Made by a program: the position numbers and the translations under genes
Notes under the pieces: generated by a model
What the model was told of the DNA's origin: nothing
Database searches by the model: none
Seen by the model: only the letters and a program-made list of their open reading frames with translations
Source: Myxococcales bacterium
Lineage (GTDB): Bacteria > Myxococcota_A > Bradymonadia > UBA7976 > UBA1532
Direction: 5' to 3'
Length of the DNA: 64,000 nt
NCBI GenBank assembly: GCA_020633465.1
Contig: JACKDN010000005.1
Span: 1-64,000, forward strand
In this document: positions 38,660 to 48,481 of the stretch, piece by piece
Layout: every line of letters starts with the position of its first letter
How positions within the stretch are numbered: position 1 is the first letter of the stretch

Positions 38660-41065
38660 ATGCGGAGTTCGCTGGCGCTGGCGATGGTGGCCGTCATGTC
38701 GTGGTCGGGGTGCGTCAGCGAGCCGGGCATCGACCTGGAACATCCCTGCGACCCGACGGGACGCGAGATCGATCCGCGGACGGGCTTCCCGGTGGGGTGC
38801 ACCTGGGGCTCAGACGCTGCGACGATACGCGACGCGGCTCTGGCAGACGATGTGCTGCCGGTGAACGACGCAGCGCTCGCCCGCGATGGGGCACCCCTTC
38901 GCGACGCCGCGCCGACACGCGACGCGCTGCCGATGCGCGACGCCGCGCCGATGCGAGACGCCGCGCACAGCCAGGACGCAACCCCCAGCGAGGACGCCCT
39001 GACCGCCGAGGATGCTGCGTCTGCAGGCCCGGACGCCGCCGAAGCCCCCTGCCAGCCGGGGGCTCGCCGCGACTGCGGAAGCAGCGTCGGCCTGTGCCGC
39101 CGGGGCACGCAGCGCTGCGCCAGCGACCGCAGTTGGGGCTCCTGCGAGGGCGGCGTCCAGCCCACCGACGAGGTGTGCAACCTGGCCGACGACGACTGCA
39201 ACGGCATCGTGGACGACGGCTTCGGCGTGGGCGACGACTGCAACGGCGTCGGCGCCTGCGGGGCGGGTGTGGTCGAGTGCCGCAATACGATCCGCACCCG
39301 GTGCAGCACCGATCCCGGCGGCAGCCAGGATGCGTCGCGCGTCGAGACCTGCAACGGCCAGGACGACGACTGCGACGGCATGGTCGACGAGGGGCTGCGG
39401 GTCGGCGGCCACTGCGAGGGCATGTGCGGGCCGGGCGATCTGGAGTGCGACGACGCCGGCGGGGTGCGCTGCAGCACCGACCCCGGCGGCAGCGACAGCG
39501 TGCCACGGGCCGAGGTGTGCAACGGCCGCGACGACGACTGCAACGGGATGATCGACGACACCTTCGAGTTGGGCGCGGCGTGCGACGGCGAGGGGGCCTG
39601 CGGCGCGGGCGTGCGTGAGTGCGACGACGTCGGCGGCGTGCGCTGCAGCACCGACGCCGACGGCAGCGCAAGCCAAGTGATGGACGAGGTCTGCAACGCG
39701 GCGGACGACGACTGCGACGGAACGATCGACGAGGGCTTCGACCTGGGCGGAGCCTGCGCCGGCGAGGGCGCCTGCGGGGCGGGTGTGCTGGAATGCGACG
39801 CGGATGGAATGATCCTGTGCAGCACTGATCCGGGCGGCAGCATGTCCGGGATGCGGGCCGAGGCGTGCAACGAGGCCGACGACGACTGCGACGGCGCAGT
39901 GGACGAAGGTCTCAACCTGGGCGCGGCCTGCCCCGGCGTCGGGCGCTGCCCCGCCGGCGTCTTGGTCTGCGGCCCGGACGCGGAGGCGGTGTGCAGTACC
40001 TTCCCGGGCGGGCCGGACGATCGCTCGCTGGACGAGGAGTGCAACGGCACCGACGACGACTGCGATGGCCAGATCGACGAGGGCTTCGACCTGGGCATGG
40101 CTTGCATGGGTCTGGGAGCCTGCGGCCGCGGTATGACCGAGTGCGACGCGGAGGGCGGTTCGCGCTGCAGCACGGCGCTCGGCGGCAGCGAGGACGGGTC
40201 CGAACCCGAGGCCTGCAACGGAGCGGACGACGACTGCGACGGCAGCATCGACGAGGACGGTGGCTGCGTCGGTGACACCTGCGAGACGGCGCCGCCCTTG
40301 CCGCCGGACACTGTGGTGAGGGGGAACTCGGCGCAGTTAGGCGACGACTACGGCGATTCGACCTGCTTGGGGCCGTCGCCGGGGCGCGACCAGGTCTTTC
40401 GCTTGGACGTGCCGGCGGCTGGATCCTACGCGGTGGCCGTGGCACCAACGGGCGGCGGCTTCGACCCGGTCTTCTGGGTCACCAGCGGCAGCGCCTGTGC
40501 TGTCGCCTCGGTGCGTACCTGCCTGTCCGGCCGCGCCATCGAAGGTGCCGGCCGGCCCGAGGCGCGCCTGGTCGAATTCCTGCGCGCTGACAGCTACTAC
40601 GTCGTGATCGACGGCCGCGTGGATCTCGCCGGCGGGCCCTTCGTGGCGAGCGCGCAGCCCGTGGCGCGGGGCGAGACCTGCGGCACGGCCATCCCGCTGA
40701 CGGTGCCGGCGCAGTTTCCGGGCACGACCGAAGGGCGGGGGCGCGATCTGGCCGGACAGCAGTGCCCAGGCGGCACCCTCACCACGGGGCCGGAGGCGGT
40801 GTTCCGGCTCGATCTCGACGCGGCGGCTTCGCTGCGCATCACGGTGCTGCCCGCGGCCACCGGCGCCCCGGCGCCCGATCCCGTGATCTACGTGACCAAC
40901 GACTGCGTGAACGTGGATCAGGGCTGCGCGGGTGGGCGCAACATCGCCGGGGCCGGCGCGGCGGAGACGCTGGACGTCGATCTGCCCGCCGGCACTTGGT
41001 TCGTGGTGGTCGACCACCCGAACAACGCGGGCGGAGCCTTCTTGCTCGAGATTACCGAGCGCTGA
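38660..41065 (+). CDS. CVSEP-module lipoprotein with seven MopE-type repeats and two C-terminal PPC-like domains
   Basis: The product is 801 aa from ATG 38660. The lipobox is WSGC. The N-terminal module (CVSEP..DLEHPCDPTGRE.DPRTGFPVGC) is shared with the proteins starting at 41349 and 48482. It is followed by an Ala/Asp/Arg low-complexity linker of RDA units (about residues 55-125). Seven repeats CNxxDDDCDGxxDE with G.C.G.G.C...V.EC segments occupy about 150-530. Two beta-sandwich segments of the pre-peptidase C-terminal (PPC) type follow (VFRLDVPAAGSYAVAV; VFRLDLDAAASLRITV ending WFVVVDHPNNAGGAF). It is predicted to be a cell-surface protein; the ligand is unknown. Confidence 0.8.
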   Translation: MRSSLALAMVAVMSWSGCVSEPGIDLEHPCDPTGREIDPRTGFPVGCTWGSDAATIRDAALADDVLPVNDAALARDGAPLRDAAPTRDALPMRDAAPMRDAAHSQDATPSEDALTAEDAASAGPDAAEAPCQPGARRDCGSSVGLCRRGTQRCASDRSWGSCEGGVQPTDEVCNLADDDCNGIVDDGFGVGDDCNGVGACGAGVVECRNTIRTRCSTDPGGSQDASRVETCNGQDDDCDGMVDEGLRVGGHCEGMCGPGDLECDDAGGVRCSTDPGGSDSVPRAEVCNGRDDDCNGMIDDTFELGAACDGEGACGAGVRECDDVGGVRCSTDADGSASQVMDEVCNAADDDCDGTIDEGFDLGGACAGEGACGAGVLECDADGMILCSTDPGGSMSGMRAEACNEADDDCDGAVDEGLNLGAACPGVGRCPAGVLVCGPDAEAVCSTFPGGPDDRSLDEECNGTDDDCDGQIDEGFDLGMACMGLGACGRGMTECDAEGGSRCSTALGGSEDGSEPEACNGADDDCDGSIDEDGGCVGDTCETAPPLPPDTVVRGNSAQLGDDYGDSTCLGPSPGRDQVFRLDVPAAGSYAVAVAPTGGGFDPVFWVTSGSACAVASVRTCLSGRAIEGAGRPEARLVEFLRADSYYVVIDGRVDLAGGPFVASAQPVARGETCGTAIPLTVPAQFPGTTEGRGRDLAGQQCPGGTLTTGPEAVFRLDLDAAASLRITVLPAATGAPAPDPVIYVTNDCVNVDQGCAGGRNIAGAGAAETLDVDLPAGTWFVVVDHPNNAGGAFLLEITER

Positions 41066-41348
41066 GCCTCCTCCACACGGCCACGCCTCGTCCCGCACGC
41101 AGTACGCCATGCCGCCCTTCTCGTCGCAGGCACAGGCAGCGGCTCGAGCGCCCCGACTCCCCGCGCCCCCACGACGACAGGTCCGTTCTGGGCAACAATG
41201 CGCTGCGCCCTCCGCGCGCCGGACCGAACCCGAGGGCGAGGGCCGAGTCCGGGCAAGGCCGGACGTGCAAATTCACCGGGCCATTGCTAGCGTGCTTCGA
41301 TCCTGGGCGCGGCATCGGACCGCGCGGCTGGAGCGGAAGGCGGTAGGC

Positions 41349-42665
41349 GTGCGCACGTCAGTGGGATTGAGGCTTGCGGCCGCTGCGGTGGTCTGGGTGG
41401 GCTGTGTGAGCGAGCCGGACATCGAGCTGGACCATCCCTGCGATTCGATGGGGCGCGAGGTTGATCCGCGAACGGGGCGCCCAGTGGGGTGTTCGTGGAT
41501 AGCCGATAGGGCGCGAGTGCGAGACGCAACGCCGGCGCTGGATGGCTCGCGCGCGCCCCACGCGCCACAAGTGCAGGACGCGATGCTGGTGTGGGACGCG
41601 AGGGCCGCACCGGACGCGGCGTCGGTCCGCGACGCGGTGCCGGTCCGCGACACAGCGCCTGTCCGCGACGCCGAGCCCGACGCGGAGTCCGCACGCGACG
41701 CCGCGCGGGAGCGCGACGCCGCGCGGGAGCGCGACGCGGCGCTGGAGCGCGACGCCGCACCCGCACTGGACGCGACGCCGCTGCGGGACGCGGCGCCGGC
41801 ACGCGACGCGGCGCCGGCACGCGACGCGGCGCCGGCACGCGACGCAGCGCCTGTGCGCGACGCGGCGCCCGTGCGCGACGCTACTCCGGGCCCAGCGGTA
41901 CGGGGATTCGTGCTGTTCGATCCGGGGGCCTACCAGATGGGCTCGGTCCAAGGGGACCCCCAGCGCGACGACGACGAGCACCAACACCAAGTGAACATCC
42001 TTCACCGGTTCTGGCTAAAGCGAACTGAGGTCACGCAGGCCGAGTGGCTGGCGCTGATGGGGACCGAGCCGTGGCAGTCTGGTTGCCCGGGAGGCGACTG
42101 CCCAGTAGAGAGCGTGAACTGGTTCGAGGCGGCGGCGTGGGCCAACGCGCTCTCCAACGAGGAGGGTCTGGAGCCCTGCTACCGGCTGGACGAGTGCAAC
42201 CGCAACATGGACTGCGCGGTGGTCGAGGAGTTGGGCATCGGCTGCGAGGGCTATCGGCTGCCAACGGAGGCCGAGTGGGAGTATGCGGCGCGGGCGGGGG
42301 GCGGCGACCGCCGGTACCCGTGGGGCGACGAGGCGGCGACCTGCGCGCGAGCGGTGATGTTGGGCGACGGTGGCAATGGCTGCGGTGCGGACGATCCGCT
42401 GCCCGTGTGCTCGAGGGCCGAGGCGCCACGGGGGCTGTGCGACATGGCCGGGAACGTGTGGGAGTGGGCGGAGGATTGGTACGGCCCTTATGGCGAGGCG
42501 CCCAATGACGGCAGCGCGCGCATCGAGACCGCCCGGTACCGAGTCTGCCGGGGCGGTAGCTGGGGCAGCACCGCTGGAGACTTACGCGCGGCGTCGCGGC
42601 TCTGGAACTCGCCCGGAGTCCGCTATGTCAACCTGGGGTTCCGTGTGGCGAGGACGAGCCATTGA
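41349..42665 (+). CDS. CVSEP-module lipoprotein with FGE-sulfatase (SUMF1-like) domain
   Basis: The product is 438 aa from GTG 41349; the signal peptide ends in VWVGC. The shared module (CVSEPDIELDHPCDSMGRE, then VDPRTGRPVGC) is followed by a long RDA-repeat linker (about residues 55-185, DNA repeats near 41690-41890). From about 190 comes a formylglycine-generating-enzyme-type C-type-lectin-like fold: FDPGAYQMGS, WLKRTEVTQAEWLALMG, YRLPTEAEWEYAARAGGG, RYPWGD, MAGNVWEWAEDWYGPY, and RVCRGGSWGS ending LGFRVAR. In lipoproteins of this sort the domain usually serves in binding rather than sulfatase activation; true FGE active-site Cys residues are not identifiable here. Confidence 0.83.
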   Translation: MRTSVGLRLAAAAVVWVGCVSEPDIELDHPCDSMGREVDPRTGRPVGCSWIADRARVRDATPALDGSRAPHAPQVQDAMLVWDARAAPDAASVRDAVPVRDTAPVRDAEPDAESARDAARERDAARERDAALERDAAPALDATPLRDAAPARDAAPARDAAPARDAAPVRDAAPVRDATPGPAVRGFVLFDPGAYQMGSVQGDPQRDDDEHQHQVNILHRFWLKRTEVTQAEWLALMGTEPWQSGCPGGDCPVESVNWFEAAAWANALSNEEGLEPCYRLDECNRNMDCAVVEELGIGCEGYRLPTEAEWEYAARAGGGDRRYPWGDEAATCARAVMLGDGGNGCGADDPLPVCSRAEAPRGLCDMAGNVWEWAEDWYGPYGEAPNDGSARIETARYRVCRGGSWGSTAGDLRAASRLWNSPGVRYVNLGFRVARTSH

Positions 42666-43274
42666 TCCTCGGCTACGCGAGCCTCTGCCCATCCGTCTGA
42701 GACACAAGGTCCGATGGCGAGCGCCGAGACCTGAACGCGAAGCCCCACCAGAGGCGGGGGGACCAACGGGCACCCGACCCCCAGCGCGAGCCAAGCGGGC
42801 CCTGGAGGGCCTGTTCCCCCGGCGGGCGAGTGCAACGAGCAGGGACGGTTCCTCGAGGTGCAGCACCAACACACTCCAGTGTGATGTCACGGCAGACTCC
42901 AGAGCTGCCGAGCGTCTCGCGTGCAACGACGGGCCCGAAGTCGCCCGCGACCTCTCAACGCCGCTTCGGCGGGGTCGGTTGGCCGCCCGGTCCCCGGTGG
43001 GCCCGCGCCGCGGCCCTGCGCCGATCGGCGGTGGTGGAGCCGCGGGACGCCGGCGCCGCGTCGAGCATCCGTTACGCAGTCTGGCTTCGCCCGCAGGTCC
43101 GGTCTCGGCAGGCCGCCTGTCCGTCCAGCGGCACCGACGCCCACACGACCAACCCGAGACGCGCAGCCGAGACCGCCCCGCGCCCGGCCCGCGTGACGCG
43201 TACGGGTCGCGCCGACCCGCCGACTCGGGCATGATGCTGCCCGGCGACCGAAGAACCGAGGCATTCAGCGCCGC
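42666..43274. other. 609-base intergenic region without a supported gene
   Basis: Open frames cross this stretch on both strands, but all are Arg/Pro/Ala-rich without any recognisable domain, start site or ribosome-binding site. I see no confident promoter, terminator or repeat. It is presumably the upstream region of the kinase gene at 43275, possibly with decayed coding sequence. Confidence 0.4.
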
Positions 43275-44924
43275 ATGAACCCGATCATCTCGATTCCGAA
43301 TGTCCAGCTCGGTGAGTCCCTCGGTGAGGGCGCAGCGGCCACCGTCTTCGCCGGCACGCTGGCCGACACCGGGCGAGCGGTAGCGGTCAAGGTGGTGCCG
43401 GCGCGGCGCGGGGATGCGGCAGGGCTGGCGAAGCGCGCGCTTCAGGAAGGCCGGCTCTGCTGGTCATTGGATCATCCCAACATCGTACGCGTGTTCGGGT
43501 CGGGCCAGACGGCCGACGGACACGTGTGGATCCTCATGGAGCGCCTGACTGGCGAGACGCTGTACGCGCGTCTCGCGCGGCGGGGGACGCTATCGCCCGC
43601 CGAGGTGCTAGCGGTGGCCCGCGACGTGGCCCGGGGCCTGTGCTCGATCCACGCGCGGGGGGTCGTGCATCGGGACGTGAAGCCCGACAACGTCTTCCTC
43701 TGCGCCGGTCCGCCCGAGCAGACGAAGCTACTCGACCTGGGCATCGCCTCGCTGGCCGCGAACGATCCGACTCGTTTGGTCCACACCCAGGCCGGCCTCG
43801 TGTTCGGCACGCCCGGCTACATGGCGCCCGAGCAGGCCCGCGGTGAGTCGATCGACGCGCGGACCGACGTGTACGGCCTGGCGGCCACCATGTATCACTG
43901 CCTGACTGGCCAGGTGCGCTACGCTGACGGCACCGTCGTCGACGTCCTGCGGCGTCTGGTCACGGGGACCGAGCCCCCACCGGCGGTCACCGGCGTCCCA
44001 TCGGCGCTGGCCGATCTTGTTCGGCGCTGCCTGCATCCAGAGCCCGCACGCCGCCCGCCAGACGCTGCCGCCGTGCTGGAGGAACTCGATCGGATCTCCG
44101 GGGCCCCTCCGGCCGGCTTCGCGAAGACGACCGTGATGCACGGTGATCGCACTCTGCGGGTGGACGATCTGCACGTGCCCCCGCTGGGCGACGCGGTCGA
44201 CCACCAGCGGTTCCGGCAGCACATCGTGCTAGCCCTCGCCGCCGTCTTCCGGCCCGGCCACCTGCCCGCCGCGGTGCAGGCGAGCCTGTCCGAGGTCGAC
44301 CGGCTGAACGACGCCCACGCCGCTGCTCGAGAGACGCTGCATTCCGCGCGGTCCGCAGCCGACGCTGCGGCAGCCAAGCTGCAGGTCCGCACCGAGCGGC
44401 TGGAAGACGCGCTCGACGCAGTCGAAGGGACGATCGCCGCCATGAAGCAAGTCTACGTCGAACTCGAGGTACGGCTGCTGGCGTTGGCCGAGGACGTTGC
44501 AGGGGCCGATCATGACTACGCCCAGGCCTACCGCGCGATCGAGGCGCTGCAGCGGAACGAGGCGGAGCGCGCCAGCGCCCGCGGCGAGCCGGTCGAACTC
44601 GGCGGCCTCTTCGGCCAGCGCGTGCGCACCTACCTCGAGACGCTCGATGCCGCCATGCAGCGGCGGACCGCGGCCCTCGACCGCCAGCAGGCCACCCGGG
44701 ACGAGATGCGGAGCACCCGGGGCGACATCGGTGACCTCGCCCATCAGGCGGCGGAGCTGCGACGGTCGCTGCTCGCCATCGAAGCGGAGCGCCGTGCACG
44801 CCTCGGTCAACTCGAGGACGACGCGCGCGTGGCCGACGACGCCGTGCTTCATTTGGAGCGTTCGCTCGAACACGCTTTCCTGCGACTCGGTGTGGCCTTT
44901 CACACCGAGCTGATGGCCCGATGA
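43275..44924 (+). CDS. Hanks-type Ser/Thr protein kinase with long C-terminal coiled coil
   Basis: The product is 549 aa from ATG 43275. The kinase domain (about residues 10-270) has the glycine loop LGEGAAATVF, lysine VAVKVV, catalytic loop VVHRDVKPDNVFL, and activation segment from LLDLGIAS to GTPGYMAPEQ. The metal-binding motif is DLG, as in a number of bacterial kinases. Residues about 330-535 are a nearly continuous coiled coil of heptad-like Ala/Leu/Glu/Arg helices. There is no transmembrane segment. It is followed, 112 bp on, by a second kinase gene on the same strand. Confidence 0.9.
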   Translation: MNPIISIPNVQLGESLGEGAAATVFAGTLADTGRAVAVKVVPARRGDAAGLAKRALQEGRLCWSLDHPNIVRVFGSGQTADGHVWILMERLTGETLYARLARRGTLSPAEVLAVARDVARGLCSIHARGVVHRDVKPDNVFLCAGPPEQTKLLDLGIASLAANDPTRLVHTQAGLVFGTPGYMAPEQARGESIDARTDVYGLAATMYHCLTGQVRYADGTVVDVLRRLVTGTEPPPAVTGVPSALADLVRRCLHPEPARRPPDAAAVLEELDRISGAPPAGFAKTTVMHGDRTLRVDDLHVPPLGDAVDHQRFRQHIVLALAAVFRPGHLPAAVQASLSEVDRLNDAHAAARETLHSARSAADAAAAKLQVRTERLEDALDAVEGTIAAMKQVYVELEVRLLALAEDVAGADHDYAQAYRAIEALQRNEAERASARGEPVELGGLFGQRVRTYLETLDAAMQRRTAALDRQQATRDEMRSTRGDIGDLAHQAAELRRSLLAIEAERRARLGQLEDDARVADDAVLHLERSLEHAFLRLGVAFHTELMAR

Positions 44925-45036
44925 GCGCTGAAGGCATGCGCTGCAGACGGGCACGATTCGCGGTCCACGCGGCCCGCGCGGCGCCGGTGGGTGGACGGAT
45001 CTGCCCGCCCGCCCGAGGCATCCCGCGGGCACCCCG

Positions 45037-47115
45037 ATGAGCCTCGTCTGCCCTGAGTGTCGGCAGCCGGGCGCCACCGCGCGCTGCGCGGAGCACCACC
45101 TGTACCGTGTCGAGGCCGCGGCGCTCGCCGACCTCGACGAGGCGCCGCTGCTGGGCCACGCGCTCGAAGACCGCTATGTGCTGCGCCGCCTGCTGGGCGG
45201 CGGCGGCATGGGCGTCGTGTACAGCGGTCACGACCTGCGGCTGGACCGCACGGTGGCCGTGAAGACCCTGCACGCCTCGCTCACCGCCACCCGCCAGGAC
45301 CGCCAGCGCTTCGAGCACGAGGCGAAGGCGATGTCGCGCCTGCGCAGCAACCACACCGTCACCGCGTTCGACTTCGGTGTCGTCCGGACGGGCCCCCTGC
45401 GCGGCACGGCGTTCATCGTGATGGAGGAGGTCGAGGGCGAGAGCCTCGCCGAGTGCATCGCGCGCGGCCCGCTTGCGCCCGCCCACGCCGCGAGCATCCT
45501 GGACCAGGTCGCGCGCTCGCTCGACGAGGCGCACGCCCTGGGCATCATCCACCGCGACCTCAAGCCCCAGAACATCCTGCTCGCCGAGACGCCCGACGGG
45601 CGGGTGGAGGCCAAGGTCATCGACTTCGGCGTGGCGCGCATCGAGGACGCCGTGCGCACCCGCAGCGGGCTGCTTCTGGGTACGCCGCAGTACATGGCGC
45701 CCGAGCAGTGCAACGCAGTGCGCGACGCACCTCTCGACGCCCGCGTCGACATCTACGCGTTGGGCATTCTGCTCTTCGAGATGTTGACCGGTACGCGCCC
45801 CTTCGACGCGCGGGATCCACTGGCGGTCGTGGTCAAGCAGCTCACCACAGCACCGCCGCGCATGCCCGGCGCGCTCGAGGATCCGGTGTTGGCGCGCCTC
45901 GAGAGCGTCGTGCATCGAGCGCTGGCGAAGGATCCAGCAGACCGGCCCGCCTCCGCCACGGGGCTGAGCCGACAGGTGTACGAGGCGCTGGGCCTCGTTG
46001 CCGGCCCGCGGACCACGGCCCCACCTTCCCGGCCAACCGGCGGCTCCTCCTCGCGGGTCGAGCGCCTCGACCCGAGCGCGGCGCAGCAGTCGATGCCGGT
46101 GCAGTCAGAGCCCAGCGGGAGCCTGAAGGGCCCGACCTCGCCGGCGTCGGGGACGCCCCTGGTCAGTGACGGCCCACCCGGCGCGGGCGGCGGGGACGAT
46201 CCGGATCCGACCTTGCTGCTCGTCTCCCCGGCGCCCCAAACACCCACTCCGGCCCCCGACGGCCCACGGCCACTTCCTGCGCAGACCGCCGAGCCGAAGC
46301 GGCCGCGCGGCGCCAGCGTCGACGCGCCGACCCAGCCGCGCGCGCCCAGGCCACGCGCGGCGCCGGTCGCGCCCGACACGGCGCAGATGACCGGCGAGGC
46401 CCTCGCGATCCTGCCTAGCCTCGGGCGTCGCGGGGCCACGTGGCTTCCCCTCGGCCTGGGCGCCGCGATGCTGACGCTCCTGGCGGCCTGGGCCCTCGGC
46501 ACCTCGGACGATGACAGCCCTGCCGTCCCGCGGGCCGCCGCGCTGAAAGGCGCCGCGCTTCCGTCGAGGCAGGGCAACGCCAGCCCGCGCGCCGACGCCG
46601 ACGCGCCGGCCGATGCGTCGGTCGATGCGGGCAGGGCAGACGCCCGACCTGCCGACGCTGGCCCAGGCGACGCCCGTCCCACCCACGCCCCGCCGGCGGA
46701 TGCCCGGCCGGTGGCCCAGCGTCCGGCCCTGAAGGCGCGCAACCGCCGCACGGACGACAAGGCTCCGGGCCGCGACCCGGCCGGCACAGAGTCGAAAGGC
46801 CCGGCCAAGGTGAAGCCCGTCGTGACCCTGCGGCCAGTCCACGAAGTGCTCTTGGGCAAGGCGGCAGGGGCCGCGCAGAAGGGTGACGCCGCAGGCGCGA
46901 CGCGGCACCTGCGGGCTGCCCTGGACGCCGCCCCGGATACGCGCGCGATACAGCGGCGAGGTCAGCGGGATCGTGCCCTGCGCCGCTTGTCGCAAACGAA
47001 CGACGAGGTCCGGCGCCTGCTCGGCATCAGCGTTCACCCACGACGGAAGCCACGGGTCGCCCCGAAGCCCAAGCAGCCACCGGACGCTGGCCGGACGCGC
47101 ATCGAACGACTATGA
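45037..47115 (+). CDS. membrane-bound Hanks-type Ser/Thr kinase with N-terminal zinc-ribbon-like motif
   Basis: The product is 692 aa from ATG 45037. Residues 5-18 show CPECRQPGATARCAEHH, a short Cys/His cluster that could bind zinc. The kinase domain (about 46-310) is canonical: LGGGGMGVVYSG, VAVKTL, IIHRDLKPQNILL, VIDFGVAR, GTPQYMAPEQ. A long Pro/Ala/Ser-rich linker leads to one transmembrane helix at about 470-490 (WLPLGLGAAMLTLLAAWAL). An extracytoplasmic Asp/Ala-rich region and a basic C-terminal tail follow. The stop codon overlaps an in-frame ATG of the following gene. Confidence 0.92.
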   Translation: MSLVCPECRQPGATARCAEHHLYRVEAAALADLDEAPLLGHALEDRYVLRRLLGGGGMGVVYSGHDLRLDRTVAVKTLHASLTATRQDRQRFEHEAKAMSRLRSNHTVTAFDFGVVRTGPLRGTAFIVMEEVEGESLAECIARGPLAPAHAASILDQVARSLDEAHALGIIHRDLKPQNILLAETPDGRVEAKVIDFGVARIEDAVRTRSGLLLGTPQYMAPEQCNAVRDAPLDARVDIYALGILLFEMLTGTRPFDARDPLAVVVKQLTTAPPRMPGALEDPVLARLESVVHRALAKDPADRPASATGLSRQVYEALGLVAGPRTTAPPSRPTGGSSSRVERLDPSAAQQSMPVQSEPSGSLKGPTSPASGTPLVSDGPPGAGGGDDPDPTLLLVSPAPQTPTPAPDGPRPLPAQTAEPKRPRGASVDAPTQPRAPRPRAAPVAPDTAQMTGEALAILPSLGRRGATWLPLGLGAAMLTLLAAWALGTSDDDSPAVPRAAALKGAALPSRQGNASPRADADAPADASVDAGRADARPADAGPGDARPTHAPPADARPVAQRPALKARNRRTDDKAPGRDPAGTESKGPAKVKPVVTLRPVHEVLLGKAAGAAQKGDAAGATRHLRAALDAAPDTRAIQRRGQRDRALRRLSQTNDEVRRLLGISVHPRRKPRVAPKPKQPPDAGRTRIERL

Positions 47116-47138
47116 AGGCGCTGATGGAAAGGAGAGCC

Positions 47139-48128
47139 ATGCGAGTGCTCAGCGCTCTGATCACGACGATCGGCCTGCTCGGGACGCCTGTCGTCGCGGC
47201 CGGGCAGGGGGACGCTGACCCTGTGGCGCAAGCGAAGGCCAAGGTCGAGGCGGCGACCGAGCTCGCTCGCGACGGTGACTGGGCCGGGGGCCTGCGCCTA
47301 TTCCGGGAGGCCCAGCCCCACGCCGAAGCCCTGGGCGATCCCGCAGGTCTGCAGTGGAACATCGCCCGTTGCCTCGAGGAGTTGGGGCGAAACGAAGACG
47401 CCATTCAGGCGTTCGAAGCGTACCTCGAGTTGCCCGACTCGACCGATGGCCACGTGGAGGCGGGCTCGCGCATCGAGGCGCTCGTCCGAAAGACCTTCGG
47501 CTTCCTCGACGTGCAGTGTGGCGGCGTCACCGCGACGGTGCGCGTCCGCGGGGACGCTGGCGGGCACCGGTGCCCGCATCGCTTCCGTCTACGTCCGGGT
47601 CGGTATCAGGTCGACGCGGTGACCCGTGGAGGGCAACCGGTGACGACGACTGTGGTGGTCGAACTCGGCGATATCACCACCGCGGCGCTGTCGCCTCCCA
47701 CGGGCACCTCGGATGGGGCCCCGTCCAACGCTGGCGTCGTAGAAGAGGAGGCCGACCCCACCCAGCGCCTCGTACCCTGGCTGGTCGTGGGCAGCGCAGT
47801 CGCCCTCGCCGGCGCTGGAACCGCCTTCCTCGTCAGCGCCAGCGACTCGTTCAGCGACGCCGAGGCGGCCGCGCGCCGGTACAACAGGGCCGCCGATCCT
47901 CTGGAGCTTGCCCGCGCGCGCGCCGACGTGGACTCGGACCTCGACACCGGGCGCCTGCATCGCGGCGTAGGCTATGGCCTGCTGGGCGCGGGCGCGCTGG
48001 CCGCGGGCGCCGCGACTTGGCTGTTTCTCACCGACGGGCCGTCCGAGGACGCGCCAGCCGACGACCCGGCGCTCACGCTCGCGCCCCATAAAAATGGGGC
48101 CACCCTGGTCTGGAGTGGGCGCTGGTGA
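47139..48128 (+). CDS. exported TPR/PEGA-type protein with two transmembrane segments
   Basis: The product is 329 aa from ATG 47139, chosen because of aaggag just upstream; ATG 47112 overlaps the kinase stop (ATGA) and is the alternative. A signal peptide (MRVLSALITTIGLLGTPVVAA) is followed by helical TPR-like repeats (about 30-120: AEALGDPAGLQWNIARCLEE; EDAIQAFEAYLEL). A PEGA-like beta domain (about 125-190) follows: FGFLDVQCGGVTATV and HRFRLRPGRYQVDAV. Two hydrophobic helices lie at about 215-235 and 275-300. Such proteins commonly follow Ser/Thr kinase genes in myxobacteria and may sense or scaffold in the envelope. Confidence 0.8.
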   Translation: MRVLSALITTIGLLGTPVVAAGQGDADPVAQAKAKVEAATELARDGDWAGGLRLFREAQPHAEALGDPAGLQWNIARCLEELGRNEDAIQAFEAYLELPDSTDGHVEAGSRIEALVRKTFGFLDVQCGGVTATVRVRGDAGGHRCPHRFRLRPGRYQVDAVTRGGQPVTTTVVVELGDITTAALSPPTGTSDGAPSNAGVVEEEADPTQRLVPWLVVGSAVALAGAGTAFLVSASDSFSDAEAAARRYNRAADPLELARARADVDSDLDTGRLHRGVGYGLLGAGALAAGAATWLFLTDGPSEDAPADDPALTLAPHKNGATLVWSGRW

Positions 48129-48149
48129 GGGGCGAGCCTCGGCCTCGGC

Positions 48150-48412
48150 TCCCCACCGGTGCCGATGAGGCGCACCATCACGTCCAGCGTGCGGGCGTCG
48201 TTCGCGATGCCGTCGAAGCGGGGTATCACGCGCCCGGTGAGGCCGTCGACGGCGGCCGGCTTCGGCGGCTGCGTGAGGGCGGCGCGGGCGTCGGGTGCCG
48301 TGGCCAGGGCCGCGGTGGTCGGTGTCAGGGTCTCAGTGGAGGGCGGCTTGGGATGCTGCGTCGGCTGGCAGGCCGCAAAGGCGGTGGCGAGAAGCGCGGT
48401 GACGGACCTCAT
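48150..48412 (-). pseudogene. truncated copy of the vWA lipoprotein gene at 50255-51682
   Basis: Read from ATG 48412, the first 85 or so residues match the N-terminus of the downstream vWA lipoprotein position by position: TALLATAFAACQP against TALLALATLVACQP, then KPPS-ET-TP, QPPKPAAVDGL against QAPKPAAVGSL, and RTLDVMVRLIGTG against RTLDVMVRLTGTG. Similarity stops abruptly near 48150, before the vWA domain, where the sequence runs into the antisense of the preceding gene. The DNA is visibly homologous too. It is a remnant of a local duplication. Confidence 0.75.
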
Positions 48413-48481
48413 GGTGTCCCCAGTCCGATGCTCAGATCTGGACCCACTCGAGGGCAACGGCCGGGGTGAGAGGCGGTGGGC

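Noticed and set aside
41349..42665. FGE-sulfatase domain as the variable protein of a diversity-generating retroelement
   Set aside because: No reverse transcriptase, template repeat or A-biased variable repeat is visible nearby.
42370..43278. 302-residue open frame in the gap before the kinase gene
   Set aside because: It overlaps the FGE gene in another frame, is Arg/Pro/Ala-rich, and has no start site or domain.
48083..48100. Perfect gccccat-aaaa-atggggc hairpin
   Set aside because: It lies inside the coding region of the TPR/PEGA-type gene and has no T-tract after it.
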